64,000 nucleotides of DNA. Origin: Aeromicrobium sp. Leaf350 (GTDB lineage: Bacteria; Actinomycetota; Actinomycetes; Propionibacteriales; Nocardioidaceae). This document shows positions 44,082-55,110 of this stretch, piece after piece. The notes under the pieces were generated by a model. That model saw only the letters and a list, made by a program, of their open reading frames with translations, did no database searches and was not told the origin of the DNA. Location of the stretch: assembly GCF_916858655.1 (NCBI RefSeq), contig NZ_CAKASL010000003.1:62001-126000 (forward strand), written 5' to 3'. Made by a program: the position numbers and the translations under genes. Each line of letters begins with the position of its first letter. Positions within the stretch are counted from its first letter, which is position 1.

Positions 44082-45320
44082 ATGCGCATCGCACTGCTGT
44101 CGTATCGCAGCAAGGAGCACAGTGGTGGTCAGGGTGTGTACGTCAGGCACCTGAGCCGCGGGCTGGCCGAGCTGGGTCACGAGGTCACGGTCTACTCCGG
44201 GCAGCCGTACCCAGAGAACCTCGACCCTCGGGTCGCGCTCGAGAAGGTGCCGAGCCTCGACCTGTACCGCGATCCCGACCCGTTCCGCACGCCGCGTCTG
44301 CGTGAGTTCCGCGGCCCGATCGACGTGCTCGAGTACCTCACGATGCTGACCGCCGGGTTCCCCGAGCCGCTGACGTTCACGCTGCGGATGGCGCGCGATC
44401 CTCGGCTGGCCGAGGTCGACGTCGTGCACGACAACCAGTCGCTCGGCTACGGCCTGCTCTGGCTGCTGCGGCGCGGCATCCCGCTCGTCGCCACGATCCA
44501 CCACCCGATCAGCCGCGACCGGCGGCTCGACATCGCCGCAGCCCCCCTGCGCAAGCAGCTCAGCGTGCGTCGCTGGTACGGCTTCGTGCGGATGCAGGCG
44601 CAGGTGGCCCGCCGCCTCCCCGCGCTGCTGACCGTCTCGACCGCGTCGGCCAACGACACGATCGCCGACTTCGGCATCGACCCCGACCGCATGACGGTCG
44701 TGCCGCTGGGCGTCGACACCGAGGTGTTCCGCCCGCGGGGTGATCGCGTGCCGGGCCGGATCGTCGCCGTCGCCAGCGCCGACTCGCCGCTCAAGGGCGT
44801 GGCCCACCTGCTCGAGTCGGTCGCGAAGCTCCGCGTCGAGCGCGACGTCGAGCTGCACCTCGTCTCGCGCCTCGACCCGAAGAGCGCCACCGCCCGGCGC
44901 ATCGACGAGCTGGGTCTGTCCGACGCCGTCACGCTCTACAGCGGCGTGTCCGACGACGACCTCGCGGCGCTGCTCGCCTCGGCCGAGGTCATGGCCGTGC
45001 CGTCGCTCTACGAGGGCTTCAGCCTGCCCACCGTCGAGGGCCTGGCCTGCGGCACGCCCGTCGTGGCGAGCCGCGCCGGAGCCCTTCCCGAGGTGGTCGG
45101 TGACGCTGCCCGCCTCGTCACGCCCGGCGACGTCGGAGAGCTGACCGACGCGCTCGCCGAGCTGCTGGACGACCCCGCCGAGCGCGAGCGGATGAGCCGC
45201 GCCGGGCTCGCTCGGGTCGAGGAACGCTTCAGCTGGACGTCCGTGGCCCGCGCCACGGTCACCGCCTACGAGACCGCCATCGCCACGACCACGAAGAGGA
45301 CCATCCGTGCTGACCGTTGA
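44082..45320 (+). CDS. Family 4 glycosyltransferase
   Basis: 412 residues, GT-B fold: N-terminal GGQGVYVRHLSRGLAELGHEVTVYSG and C-terminal nucleotide-sugar site PSLYEGFSLPTVEGLACGTPVVASRAG. RBS GGAGG before ATG 44082. First of a compact four-gene operon; the sugar donor and acceptor are unknown. Confidence 0.92.
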   Translation: MRIALLSYRSKEHSGGQGVYVRHLSRGLAELGHEVTVYSGQPYPENLDPRVALEKVPSLDLYRDPDPFRTPRLREFRGPIDVLEYLTMLTAGFPEPLTFTLRMARDPRLAEVDVVHDNQSLGYGLLWLLRRGIPLVATIHHPISRDRRLDIAAAPLRKQLSVRRWYGFVRMQAQVARRLPALLTVSTASANDTIADFGIDPDRMTVVPLGVDTEVFRPRGDRVPGRIVAVASADSPLKGVAHLLESVAKLRVERDVELHLVSRLDPKSATARRIDELGLSDAVTLYSGVSDDDLAALLASAEVMAVPSLYEGFSLPTVEGLACGTPVVASRAGALPEVVGDAARLVTPGDVGELTDALAELLDDPAERERMSRAGLARVEERFSWTSVARATVTAYETAIATTTKRTIRADR

Positions 45321-46020
45321 CTTCGACCGGCTCCGCGTGGGCCGGGGCACCCGCTTCATCGACGTGGGCGCCGGCGCCGGCCGCCACTCCTACGAGGCGC
45401 TGCGCCGGGGAGCCGACGTCACCGCGTTCGACATGGACGAGGTCGAGCTCAAGGGCGTCGACGACATGTTCGGCGCGATGCAGCTCGAGGGCGAGGTGCC
45501 GCCGGGCGGCACGGGCCGCGTCGAGGTCGGCACCGTGCTCGACATGCCGTACGAGGACGGGACGTTCGACGTCGTGCTGGCGTCGGAGATCCTCGAGCAC
45601 GTGCCGGAGGACGTCGCCGCGATCCGCGAGCTGACGCGCATCCTCGCGCCCGGCGGCATGCTCGCCGTCACGGTGCCCCGCTGGCTGCCCGAGAAGATCT
45701 GCTGGGCGCTCAGCGACGAGTACCACGCCAACGAGGGCGGCCACATCCGCATCTACACGGCCGACGAGCTGCGCGACAAGATCGAGCTGACCGGCCTCAC
45801 GTTCCTCCACCAGCACCACGCGCACGCGCTGCACGCGCCGTACTGGTGGATCAAGTGCGCCGTCGGCGTGCAGCGCGACCAGCACCCGCTGGTGCGCGCG
45901 TACCACCAGCTGCTCGTCTGGGACATGATGAAGGCGCCCCGCACGACTCGGCTCGCGGAGAAGGCGCTCGACCCGCTCATCGGCAAGAGCGTCGCGCTGT
46001 ACTTCACCAAGCCGTGGTGA
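45307..46020 (+). CDS. SAM-dependent methyltransferase
   Basis: 237 residues, class I fold: SAM motif IDVGAGAGRHSYEAL, acidic residue in VTAFDMDEVEL, and ASEILEHVPEDVAAIRELTRIL of the Methyltransf_11 type. GTG start overlaps the glycosyltransferase by 14 bp. Confidence 0.9.
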   Translation: MLTVDFDRLRVGRGTRFIDVGAGAGRHSYEALRRGADVTAFDMDEVELKGVDDMFGAMQLEGEVPPGGTGRVEVGTVLDMPYEDGTFDVVLASEILEHVPEDVAAIRELTRILAPGGMLAVTVPRWLPEKICWALSDEYHANEGGHIRIYTADELRDKIELTGLTFLHQHHAHALHAPYWWIKCAVGVQRDQHPLVRAYHQLLVWDMMKAPRTTRLAEKALDPLIGKSVALYFTKPW

Positions 46021-46982
46021 CGCCCGCCGACCTGGAGCTCACCGCTGCCTGGGTCGCGGAGCAGCAGGAGGAGTCGGGAGCCGTGCCGTGGTTCGCGGGC
46101 GGGCACCTCGACCCGTGGGACCACGTCCAGGCGGCGATGGGTCTGCTGGCCTCAGGGCGCCGGGAGGCAGCCGATCGTGCGTACCGGTGGTCGGCGCGGT
46201 CGCAGCGCCTCGACGGCACGTGGGCGGCGAAGTACGTCGACGGCGAGGCGGTCGAGCACTACGTGGACGCCAACTTCACGACCTACCTCGCCGTCGGTGT
46301 CTGGCACCACCACCTCGTCACGGGTGACGACGCCTTCGCCCGCGAGCTGTGGCCCGTGGTCGACGCCGCGGTGGCGGCAGTGCTGCCGTTGCAGCGGCCG
46401 GACGGTGCCTTCGTCTGGACGCCGGGCGAGCCCGAGGCCCTCGTGACCGGCAATGCCAGCATCGCGTTCTCGCTGCGGTGCGCTCTGGGCCTCGCGCGGG
46501 TCGTCGGCGCCGAGCGGCCGGTGTGGGCGGAGGCGTCCACCGCCGTGGCCACCGCCGTCCGTCAGCCCGACCTGTTCGCGGCCAAGCCGCACTCGATGGA
46601 CTGGTACTACCCGCTGCTCGGTGCCCCGTGGACCTCCGACGAGGTGGAGCGTCGGATCAAGGACGGCTGGGACACCTACGTCGTCCCCGGTCTCGGCATC
46701 AAGTGCGTCACGCCGAACACGTGGGTCACGGGCGCCGAGTCGTGCGAGCTCGTGCTGGCGCTCGACGCGAGCGGTCGACGCGACGAGGCGCTGCAGGTCT
46801 TCGACGACATGCAGCACCTGCGCGAGGACGACGGCTCGTACTGGACCGGGTACGAGTACGAGAGCCGGCAGCGCTGGCCCGACGAGCGCACGACGTGGAC
46901 CGCGGCGACGGTGCTGCTGGCGCACGACGCGCTGCACGGGGTCACCGGCGGCAGCGGGCTGTTCCGAGGAGAGGGACTCTGA
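46017..46982 (+). CDS. Alpha-toroid (prenyltransferase/terpene-cyclase-like) protein
   Basis: 321 residues made of repeated helical pairs with QxxxG/W-like features (QQEESGAVPWFAGGHLDPWDHVQAA, RLDGTWAAKY, QRPDGAFVW, REDDGSYWTGYEY). Such (alpha/alpha)6 proteins are often called prenyltransferases, but no prenyl-diphosphate motif is seen, so a glycan-processing or scaffold role is equally possible. GTG start overlaps the previous stop. Confidence 0.75.
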   Translation: MTPADLELTAAWVAEQQEESGAVPWFAGGHLDPWDHVQAAMGLLASGRREAADRAYRWSARSQRLDGTWAAKYVDGEAVEHYVDANFTTYLAVGVWHHHLVTGDDAFARELWPVVDAAVAAVLPLQRPDGAFVWTPGEPEALVTGNASIAFSLRCALGLARVVGAERPVWAEASTAVATAVRQPDLFAAKPHSMDWYYPLLGAPWTSDEVERRIKDGWDTYVVPGLGIKCVTPNTWVTGAESCELVLALDASGRRDEALQVFDDMQHLREDDGSYWTGYEYESRQRWPDERTTWTAATVLLAHDALHGVTGGSGLFRGEGL

Positions 46983-47620
46983 TGACCGACTTCGCCGCGG
47001 TGCCGCTGCCGCCCGAGCTGGCCCGGATCGCCGCCGAGACCAAGGGGTTCCTGCCCGACGACGAGGCCGACGCGCTGCGCGCGGTCGTGGCCGCGCACGT
47101 GCTGCCGGGTGGTGTGACGGTCGAGATCGGCACGTACTGCGGCAAGTCGGCGATCCACCTCGGACACGTCGTGCGCGAGGCCGGCGCGACGCTCGTGACG
47201 ATCGACCACCACCGCGGCTCCGAGGAGCAGCAGGTGGGGTGGGAGTACCACGACCCCGAGCTCGTCGACCCGCGCGTCGGGGCGATGGACACGCTGCCGT
47301 TCGCGCGGCAGGCGCTGTTCGCGGCGGGGCTCGAGGAGGTCGTGGTGCCGGTGGTGGGTCGGTCGCGAACGATCTCGGCGTTCTGGGCGACCCCGCTCGA
47401 CGCGGTGTTCGTCGATGGCGGCCACACCGAGGAGGCCGCGCAGACCGACTACGACGGCTGGGCGCCCCACGTCCGTGAGGGCGGCGTGCTGGTGATTCAC
47501 GACGTCTTCCCGGACCCCGCCGACGGTGGTCAGGCCCCGTTCCACGTCTACGAACGGGCCCTCGCCGAAGGCTTTACGGAGATCCTCCACGTCGGCTCCC
47601 TGCGCGCCCTCCGCCGCTGA
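46982..47620 (+). CDS. SAM-dependent methyltransferase (Methyltransf_24 type)
   Basis: 212 residues: VEIGTYCGKSAIHLGHVV (SAM), TLVTIDHHRGSEEQQ, DAVFVDGGHTEEAAQTDYDGW and GGVLVIHDVF, the O-methyltransferase pattern of this family. The ATG shares one base with the previous stop. Last gene of the four-gene operon, followed by repeat cluster 3. Confidence 0.88.
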   Translation: MTDFAAVPLPPELARIAAETKGFLPDDEADALRAVVAAHVLPGGVTVEIGTYCGKSAIHLGHVVREAGATLVTIDHHRGSEEQQVGWEYHDPELVDPRVGAMDTLPFARQALFAAGLEEVVVPVVGRSRTISAFWATPLDAVFVDGGHTEEAAQTDYDGWAPHVREGGVLVIHDVFPDPADGGQAPFHVYERALAEGFTEILHVGSLRALRR

Positions 47621-47631
47621 CCCACCCGGCG

Positions 47632-47747
47632 GGCGGTGACTTAGGGACGTGTTCCCGCGCTGGGCGGTGAGTGAGGTACGTGTGGCGGGGCCGGACTGGT
47701 CTCTAGCTCACCGCTCGGGCGCGCCACTGGTCTCTAGCTCACCGCCC
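47632..47747. repeat. GGTGA-core palindromic repeat cluster 3
   Basis: Two direct units (47632-47656 GGCGGTGACTTAGGGACG..., 47662-47685 GGGCGGTGAGTGAGG...) and two inverted units (47693-47716, 47725-47747). The inverted units share the tail GAGCTAGAGACCAGT on the minus strand. Same arrangement as cluster 1 with different arm sequences. Confidence 0.75.
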
Positions 47748-47765
47748 GGGGGTGGGGCGGGTGGG

Positions 47766-48188
47766 TCAGGCGTTGCGGCGCAGGGAGTGGCGGAGCTGGC
47801 CGATGCGGACGCCGGCCGGGATCGCGACGAGCAGGGCTCCCGCGACGGCGGCGATCAGCAGTGCGGCGGCGGCCGAGATCTGGCCGGACATCCACAGGAA
47901 GTCGATCGTCACGCTCTGCGAGTTCTGCACGATGAAGATCACGAACAGGACCGTGACGACCGCGAGCGCGACGGCCGAGGCCCACGCCGTGGCGGCGCGG
48001 GTGCGCTTGACGCGGCCCTTGTCGTCCAGGCCGGAGCGTCGGCGCGGAGCGGGCTCGGATGTCTGCGGGACGGCGGGATCGACCGCGCTGCTCGAGGCAG
48101 GCGTCGTGATCGGTCCGTCGGGTCCGGTCTGCTCGATCGGCGCGCCCGGCTGGTCGACGGGCGGATCGAGGGGGTTCTGGCCGCTCAT
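47766..48188 (-). CDS. LapA-domain (DUF1049) membrane protein
   Basis: 140 residues. Pro-rich, acidic N-terminus, then two membrane helices (AVALAVVTVLFVIFIVQNSQSVTIDFLWM and AALLIAAVAGALLVAIPAGVRI), with the QNSQSVTIDFLW motif of LapA/DUF1049 proteins. Its function in actinobacteria is unknown. Confidence 0.82.
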   Translation of the reverse strand: MSGQNPLDPPVDQPGAPIEQTGPDGPITTPASSSAVDPAVPQTSEPAPRRRSGLDDKGRVKRTRAATAWASAVALAVVTVLFVIFIVQNSQSVTIDFLWMSGQISAAAALLIAAVAGALLVAIPAGVRIGQLRHSLRRNA

Positions 48189-48214
48189 GGCGCACCTTCC
48201 TGGAGAGAGGAGTG

Positions 48215-48240
48215 AGGGGCCCGCGGTCTCGCGGGCCCCT
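48215..48240. terminator. GC hairpin after csbD
   Basis: AGGGGCCCGCG-gtct-CGCGGGCCCCT, perfect 11-bp stem with 4-base loop, 14 bp past the csbD stop and before the LapA-like gene on the same strand. Confidence 0.7.
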
Positions 48241-48253
48241 GTCCGTCGAACGC

Positions 48254-48427
48254 TTACTTCTTGAAGGCGTCCTTGACGTCCTCGCCGGCGTTCTTGATGC
48301 TGCCCTTGGCCTGGTCCTTCTTGCCCTCGGCCTTGAGGTCGTCGTTGTTCGTCGCGTCCCCCACGGCCTCCTTGGCCTGGCCGGCCAGCTTCTCGGCGGT
48401 GTTCTTGGCCTTGTCGACGATGCCCAT
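48254..48427 (-). CDS. CsbD-family stress protein
   Basis: 57 residues, highly charged and Lys/Ala-rich: KNTAEKLAGQAKEAVGDATN, KAEGKKDQAKG, the CsbD pattern. GGAGGA lies 8-9 bp before ATG 48427. The family is usually induced by general stress; its biochemical role is unclear. Confidence 0.88.
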   Translation of the reverse strand: MGIVDKAKNTAEKLAGQAKEAVGDATNNDDLKAEGKKDQAKGSIKNAGEDVKDAFKK

Positions 48428-48560
48428 GATGTAGCTCCTCCGGGTGGGAAGCACCGGCGGTGAACCGGTGCGGCTTACGGTGTAAGCCATACTTCGAGAA
48501 TACGCCGGTTCGGAGGGCCTGCAACTCGAGGTGACGTGAGCCCGGTCTCGTGCCGCGAAG

Positions 48561-49346
48561 TCAGTCGAGCTGGGCGGCGACCGCGTCGAGGAGGCGCTCG
48601 AGTCCCCGCTGGAACTCCTCGTCGAAGCGGTCCTCGGCCAGACGATCGGCGAGCCGGTGCACGGTCGGGAACTCCGCGACCTCGATGTCACCCTGGGGGT
48701 CGATCTGCTCCGCGGTCGTGGTCGCCTCGGCCACCGCGTCCTGCTCCTCGTCGGTGCGGGTCGGCGTCAGACCGCCGGGCACCGGCTCGTCGCTCGAGCC
48801 CATCGATCCGTCGCCGTCCTGCGGGTCGCGCAGCGTGCGAGCGCCGGACTCCATCAGCAGGTAGCCGAGCAGGAAGCTGTTGAAGGAGCGGTACGTGAAG
48901 AGCACCTGCTCGTCGGAGAAGCCCTCGGCGGCGAGCGTCGCCAGCATCGACTCGATCCAGGCGAGCGAACGCAGCGGCGGGTTGATCCACGGGGCCTCGG
49001 CCGGGCGGGTCGTGACGAGCGGGAAGGCGTGCGGATGGGCCAGGGCGTACCGGCGCACGCCGCGAGCCAGCCGGGTCAGGTAGTCGCGCCAGCCCTCGGA
49101 GGCGTCGCGACGGACCTCCGGGTCGTCGTCGAGCTCGGCGACGATGAGCTCGACCACGTCGTCGAGGAGCTCGTCGCGGGTCCTGACGTGCTTGTAGAGC
49201 GACATGGCCTCGACCCCGAGCCGCCCGGCGATGGCCCGCATCGTGGCGGCTCCGACGCCCTCGGCGTCGATCAGGTCGAGCGCCGTGCGCGCCACCAGGT
49301 CCCGGTTGAGGCCCTTCGCGCGATTGCGGTCTTCGCGGGCGGGCAT
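48561..49346 (-). CDS. TetR-family regulator with TetR_C-type domain
   Basis: 261 residues. N-terminal HTH (GVGAATMRAIAGRLGVEAMSLYKHVRTRDELLDDVV), then a TetR_C-like ligand domain with an acidic loop (EEQDAVAEATTTAEQIDPQGDIEV). ATG 49346 is preferred to 49355 because AAGGA is at a usable distance. Divergent from the PTS operon across 75 bp that contain a palindrome, so it is probably the PTS regulator. Confidence 0.85.
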   Translation of the reverse strand: MPAREDRNRAKGLNRDLVARTALDLIDAEGVGAATMRAIAGRLGVEAMSLYKHVRTRDELLDDVVELIVAELDDDPEVRRDASEGWRDYLTRLARGVRRYALAHPHAFPLVTTRPAEAPWINPPLRSLAWIESMLATLAAEGFSDEQVLFTYRSFNSFLLGYLLMESGARTLRDPQDGDGSMGSSDEPVPGGLTPTRTDEEQDAVAEATTTAEQIDPQGDIEVAEFPTVHRLADRLAEDRFDEEFQRGLERLLDAVAAQLD

Positions 49347-49378
49347 GGTCGTCATCCTTCCACGCGAGCGGGGGGACA

Positions 49379-49398
49379 GGCGGTCCGGCGTGACCGCC
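49379..49398. promoter_or_regulatory. Palindrome between tetR and the PTS operon
   Basis: GGCGGTC-cggcgt-GACCGCC, 7-bp arms in a 20-bp site, the size of a TetR operator, in the 75-bp divergent intergenic region. Confidence 0.5.
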
Positions 49399-49421
49399 GT
49401 CACCGGAATAGGCTCAGTGGC

Positions 49422-50210
49422 ATGTCCACTCTTGCGACCCTGCTGGAGGGCGACGCGATCGCGCTCGACGTCCAGGCCCCCGACTCCGAGGCCGCGATCC
49501 GACTGGCCGGCCTCCTGCTGGAGCAGACCGGCGTCGCCGAGCCCGCCTACACCCAGGCCATGGTCGACAACGTCGCCGAGAACGGTCCCTACATCGTCAT
49601 CGCGCCGGGCTTCGCCTTCGCACACGCGCGCCCCTCGGAGGCCGTGCACCGCACCGGCCTGTCGTGGGTGCGCCTCGCCGACCCGGTGCCGTTCGGTCAT
49701 CCGACGAACGATCCCGTCACCCTGGTCGTCGCGCTGGCGGCGAAGGACGACGGTGCCCACACGAGCGCGATGGCCGAGCTCGCCAAGGTCATCGGCGACC
49801 CCACGCGCAAGGCCGCGCTCGACGCGGCCGAGACGGCTGAGGCCGTGCTCGCGATCCTGCGCGGCGAGGAGGCGCCCACCGCCGAGCCCGCGGCGGAGGA
49901 GCCCGCTGTCGCCGGCGGGTCCGACCGCCACCTGGTGCTCACGGTCTGCGGCAACGGCCTCGGCACGAGCCTGTTCCTCAAGAACACGCTCGAGCAGGTC
50001 CTGGACCGCTGGAAGTGGTCGTCATTCGTCACGGTCGAGGCGACCGACACGATCTCGGCGCGCGGCAAGGCCAAGGACGCCGAGCTGATCCTGACCTCCG
50101 GCGAGATCGCCCGCACCCTCGGCGACGTCGGCATCCCCGTGAAGGTCATCTCGAACTTCACCAGCACGTCCGAGCTCGACGCCGCGCTGCGCGAGCTCTA
50201 CGACGTCTGA
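49422..50210 (+). CDS. PTS EIIA-EIIB fusion (ascorbate type)
   Basis: 262 residues. Residues 1-148 form an EIIA domain with His68 (GFAFAHARP) as the phosphorylation site; an Ala/Glu-rich linker follows. From about 170 an EIIB domain of the UlaB/SgaB type carries Cys176 (LTVCGNGLGTSL). It passes phosphate from HPr to sugar via the UlaA-like EIIC encoded downstream. In E. coli these domains are separate proteins. Confidence 0.9.
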   Translation: MSTLATLLEGDAIALDVQAPDSEAAIRLAGLLLEQTGVAEPAYTQAMVDNVAENGPYIVIAPGFAFAHARPSEAVHRTGLSWVRLADPVPFGHPTNDPVTLVVALAAKDDGAHTSAMAELAKVIGDPTRKAALDAAETAEAVLAILRGEEAPTAEPAAEEPAVAGGSDRHLVLTVCGNGLGTSLFLKNTLEQVLDRWKWSSFVTVEATDTISARGKAKDAELILTSGEIARTLGDVGIPVKVISNFTSTSELDAALRELYDV

Positions 50211-50252
50211 GCACGACCACTCCCCGCTCCGCCCTTCACGAAAGCAGGACCC

Positions 50253-51782
50253 ATGGACTGGCTCGTCGCCGTCGCCGAGTTCCTCGTCAACGAGATCCTC
50301 AGCGTTCCCGCGTTCCTCATCGGCATCATCACCGCGGTCGGCCTGATCGCCCTGCGTCGCTCGACCGGCCAGGTGGTCGGCGGGGCGATGAAGGCCACGC
50401 TCGGCTTCCTGCTGATCGGCGCGGGCGCCACGCTCGTGGTCGCCTCCCTCGATCCGCTCGGCGCGCTGATCCAGTCGGCGACGGGCGCCCAGGGCGTCAT
50501 CCCCACCAACGAGGCCATCGTCGGCATCGCCCAGGAGTCGTACGGCGCGCAGGTCGCGTGGCTCATGATCTGTGGCTTCGCGGTGAGCCTCGTGCTCGCC
50601 CGGTTCACCCCGTTGCGCTACGTGTTCCTGACCGGTCACCACACCCTCTTCATGGCGACCCTGCTGACGATCGTGCTCGCGTCCGCCGGGTACAGCAGCG
50701 GCGTCACGGTGGCCCTGGGCGGCGCGCTGCTCGGCATCCTCATGGTCTCGCTGCCCGCCTTCGCCCACCCGTGGACCCGACGGGTCACGGGCGACGACAG
50801 CGTCGCGATCGGGCACTTCGGCACGGCCGGCTACGTCGCTGCCGGTGCGGTCGGGCGCCTGGTGGGTCGCTCCAGCAAGTCCACCGAGGACATGAAGCTG
50901 CCGGAGTCGTTGCGGTTCCTGCGTGACGCGATGGTGGCCACGGCGCTGTCGATGATGGTGATGTACGTCGTCGTCGCGCTCATCGCCCTCGGCCGCGTCG
51001 GCCAGGAGGAGTCGTTCGAGGCCTTCGGCGGCGCCGAGAACGTCGGCAACTTCCTGATGCTCGCGGTGACGCAGGGCCTGCAGTTCGGCGTCGCGGTCGC
51101 CGTGATCCTGTTCGGCGTGCGCACGATCCTCGGCGAGCTCGTCCCGGCGTTCCAGGGCATCGCGGCGAAGGTCGTGCCCGGCGCGATCCCCGCCCTCGAC
51201 GCTCCGATCGTGTTCCCCTACGCGCAGAACGCGGTGCTGGTGGGCTTCGTGTCGAGCTTCACGGGTGGCCTCATCGGGCTGGCGGTGCTCTCGCTGTGGC
51301 TCAACCCGGCGCTGGGGCTCGCGCTGATCCTTCCCGGCCTGGTGCCGCACTTCTTCACCGGTGGCGCGGCAGGCGTCTACGGCAACGCGACCGGCGGTCG
51401 CCGCGGTGCGGTCGCGGGTGGCTTCGTGAACGGCCTGCTGATCACCTTCCTGCCGGCGCTGCTGCTCGAGGTGCTCGGCGACTTCGGATCGGCGAACACG
51501 ACGTTCGGCGACACCGACTTCGGCTGGTTCGGCATCCTCGTCGGCTACAGCGCCGACATCGGCTCGGCCGGCGGCCTCGTGGTCGTCGCGCTGCTCGGGC
51601 TGGTCGTGCTGGGTGCGGCGTGGCTCGTGCAGAAGAAGGTCGTCGAGCCCGGCTGGGACCCGGCCCCGGGGCGGGCCAAGCCGGCCGCCGCGCCGGTCGA
51701 GGTGGCGCCGGCCGACGGCACGGCGTTCGCCAAGATCGCCCCGCCGCGCGGCGCCCCCGCCCCGCCGGCGCCCCCCGCCTGA
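50253..51782 (+). CDS. ulaA: PTS EIIC, ascorbate (UlaA/SgaT) family
   Basis: 509 residues, about ten helices. UlaA-type features include TGHHTLFMATLL, FPYAQNAVLVGF and PHFFTGGAAGVYGNATGGRRGAVAGGF. Pro/Ala-rich C-terminal tail of about 50 residues. It transports and phosphorylates L-ascorbate or a related sugar acid; no ulaD/E/F catabolic genes follow, so the substrate is not certain. Confidence 0.9.
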   Translation: MDWLVAVAEFLVNEILSVPAFLIGIITAVGLIALRRSTGQVVGGAMKATLGFLLIGAGATLVVASLDPLGALIQSATGAQGVIPTNEAIVGIAQESYGAQVAWLMICGFAVSLVLARFTPLRYVFLTGHHTLFMATLLTIVLASAGYSSGVTVALGGALLGILMVSLPAFAHPWTRRVTGDDSVAIGHFGTAGYVAAGAVGRLVGRSSKSTEDMKLPESLRFLRDAMVATALSMMVMYVVVALIALGRVGQEESFEAFGGAENVGNFLMLAVTQGLQFGVAVAVILFGVRTILGELVPAFQGIAAKVVPGAIPALDAPIVFPYAQNAVLVGFVSSFTGGLIGLAVLSLWLNPALGLALILPGLVPHFFTGGAAGVYGNATGGRRGAVAGGFVNGLLITFLPALLLEVLGDFGSANTTFGDTDFGWFGILVGYSADIGSAGGLVVVALLGLVVLGAAWLVQKKVVEPGWDPAPGRAKPAAAPVEVAPADGTAFAKIAPPRGAPAPPAPPA

Positions 51783-51835
51783 CCCCGGGGCGGTGAGGGG
51801 TCGCGCCGGGCGAGGTCCGGTGCGACGATCTGAGC

Positions 51836-52279
51836 ATGGCGACCTTCGAGACGACGCTGTTCCAGCAGGGCAACAACACCGGCATCGAGGTGCCCGAGCC
51901 GATCGTCGAGGCGCTGGCCGCGGGCAAGCGTGCACCGGTCGTGGTCGACGTCAACGGCTTCGAGTACCGCAGCACGATCGCGGTCATGGGCGGGAAGTAC
52001 CTCATCCCGTTCAGCTCCGACAAGCGCGCGGCCACCGGCCTGGGCGGCGGCGACGCGATCACGGTGACCCTCACGGTCGACGCCGCGCCGCGCACCGTCG
52101 AGGTGCCCGAGGACCTCGCCGCCGCGCTCGCCGGCACGGGCCTGCGCGAGGCGTTCGACTCGCTCGCACCGAGCAAGCAGAAGGCGCACGTGACCAACGT
52201 CGAGGGCGCCAAGGCCGCCGACACCCGAGCCCGCCGCGTCGCCAAGATCGTCACCGACCTGGGCCCGGCCCTCACCTGA
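51836..52279 (+). CDS. DUF1905 / YdeI (OmdA)-type protein
   Basis: 147 residues. N-terminal DUF1905 barrel (TGIEVPEPIVEALAAGKRAPVVVDVNGFEYRSTIAVMGGKYLIPF) and C-terminal YdeI motif (FDSLAPSKQKAHVTNVEGAKAADTRARRVAKIV). Relatives are linked to bacteriocin protection or have no known role. Single gene. Confidence 0.85.
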   Translation: MATFETTLFQQGNNTGIEVPEPIVEALAAGKRAPVVVDVNGFEYRSTIAVMGGKYLIPFSSDKRAATGLGGGDAITVTLTVDAAPRTVEVPEDLAAALAGTGLREAFDSLAPSKQKAHVTNVEGAKAADTRARRVAKIVTDLGPALT

Positions 52280-52295
52280 CTCGCCCCGCGACCGG

Positions 52296-52382
52296 GAGCG
52301 GTGAGCTATGGCCCGTTCCCAGTCCTGGAGCGGGCCATAACTCACCGCTACCGACGGGAGACGGGCCATAAGTCACCGCCCG
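52296..52382. repeat. GGTGA-core palindromic repeat cluster 4
   Basis: One direct unit (52296-52319, GAGCGGTGAGCTATGGCCCG) and two inverted units (52328-52349, 52359-52382), all sharing the tail TATGGCCCG. It fills the space between the DUF1905 gene and the clpB promoter. Confidence 0.75.
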
Positions 52383-52398
52383 CGGAGGGTAGTGGGGG

Positions 52399-52417
52399 TT
52401 GAGTGGAATAGACTCAA
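52399..52417 (+). promoter_or_regulatory. HAIR element (HspR site) upstream of clpB
   Basis: TTGAGT-ggaatag-ACTCAA matches the HspR-associated inverted repeat (CTTGAGT-N7-ACTCAAG) in all but the outermost bases. It lies 53 bp before the clpB start codon, indicating repression by HspR released on heat shock. Confidence 0.85.
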
Positions 52418-52469
52418 CTTTGGTGCGGTTGATGAAGGCAGGACCTACGTTCGTACCAGGAGCATGCCC

Positions 52470-55061
<2,592 letters not shown>

Positions 55062-55110
55062 GCCCGCACTCGCGTGCCCCGGTTGGGCCCGGCGTGATGG
55101 GATGGTGGCC

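Noticed and set aside
46017-46982. Firm annotation as prenyltransferase
   Set aside because: Only the helical toroid pattern is visible; no diphosphate- or zinc-binding motif.
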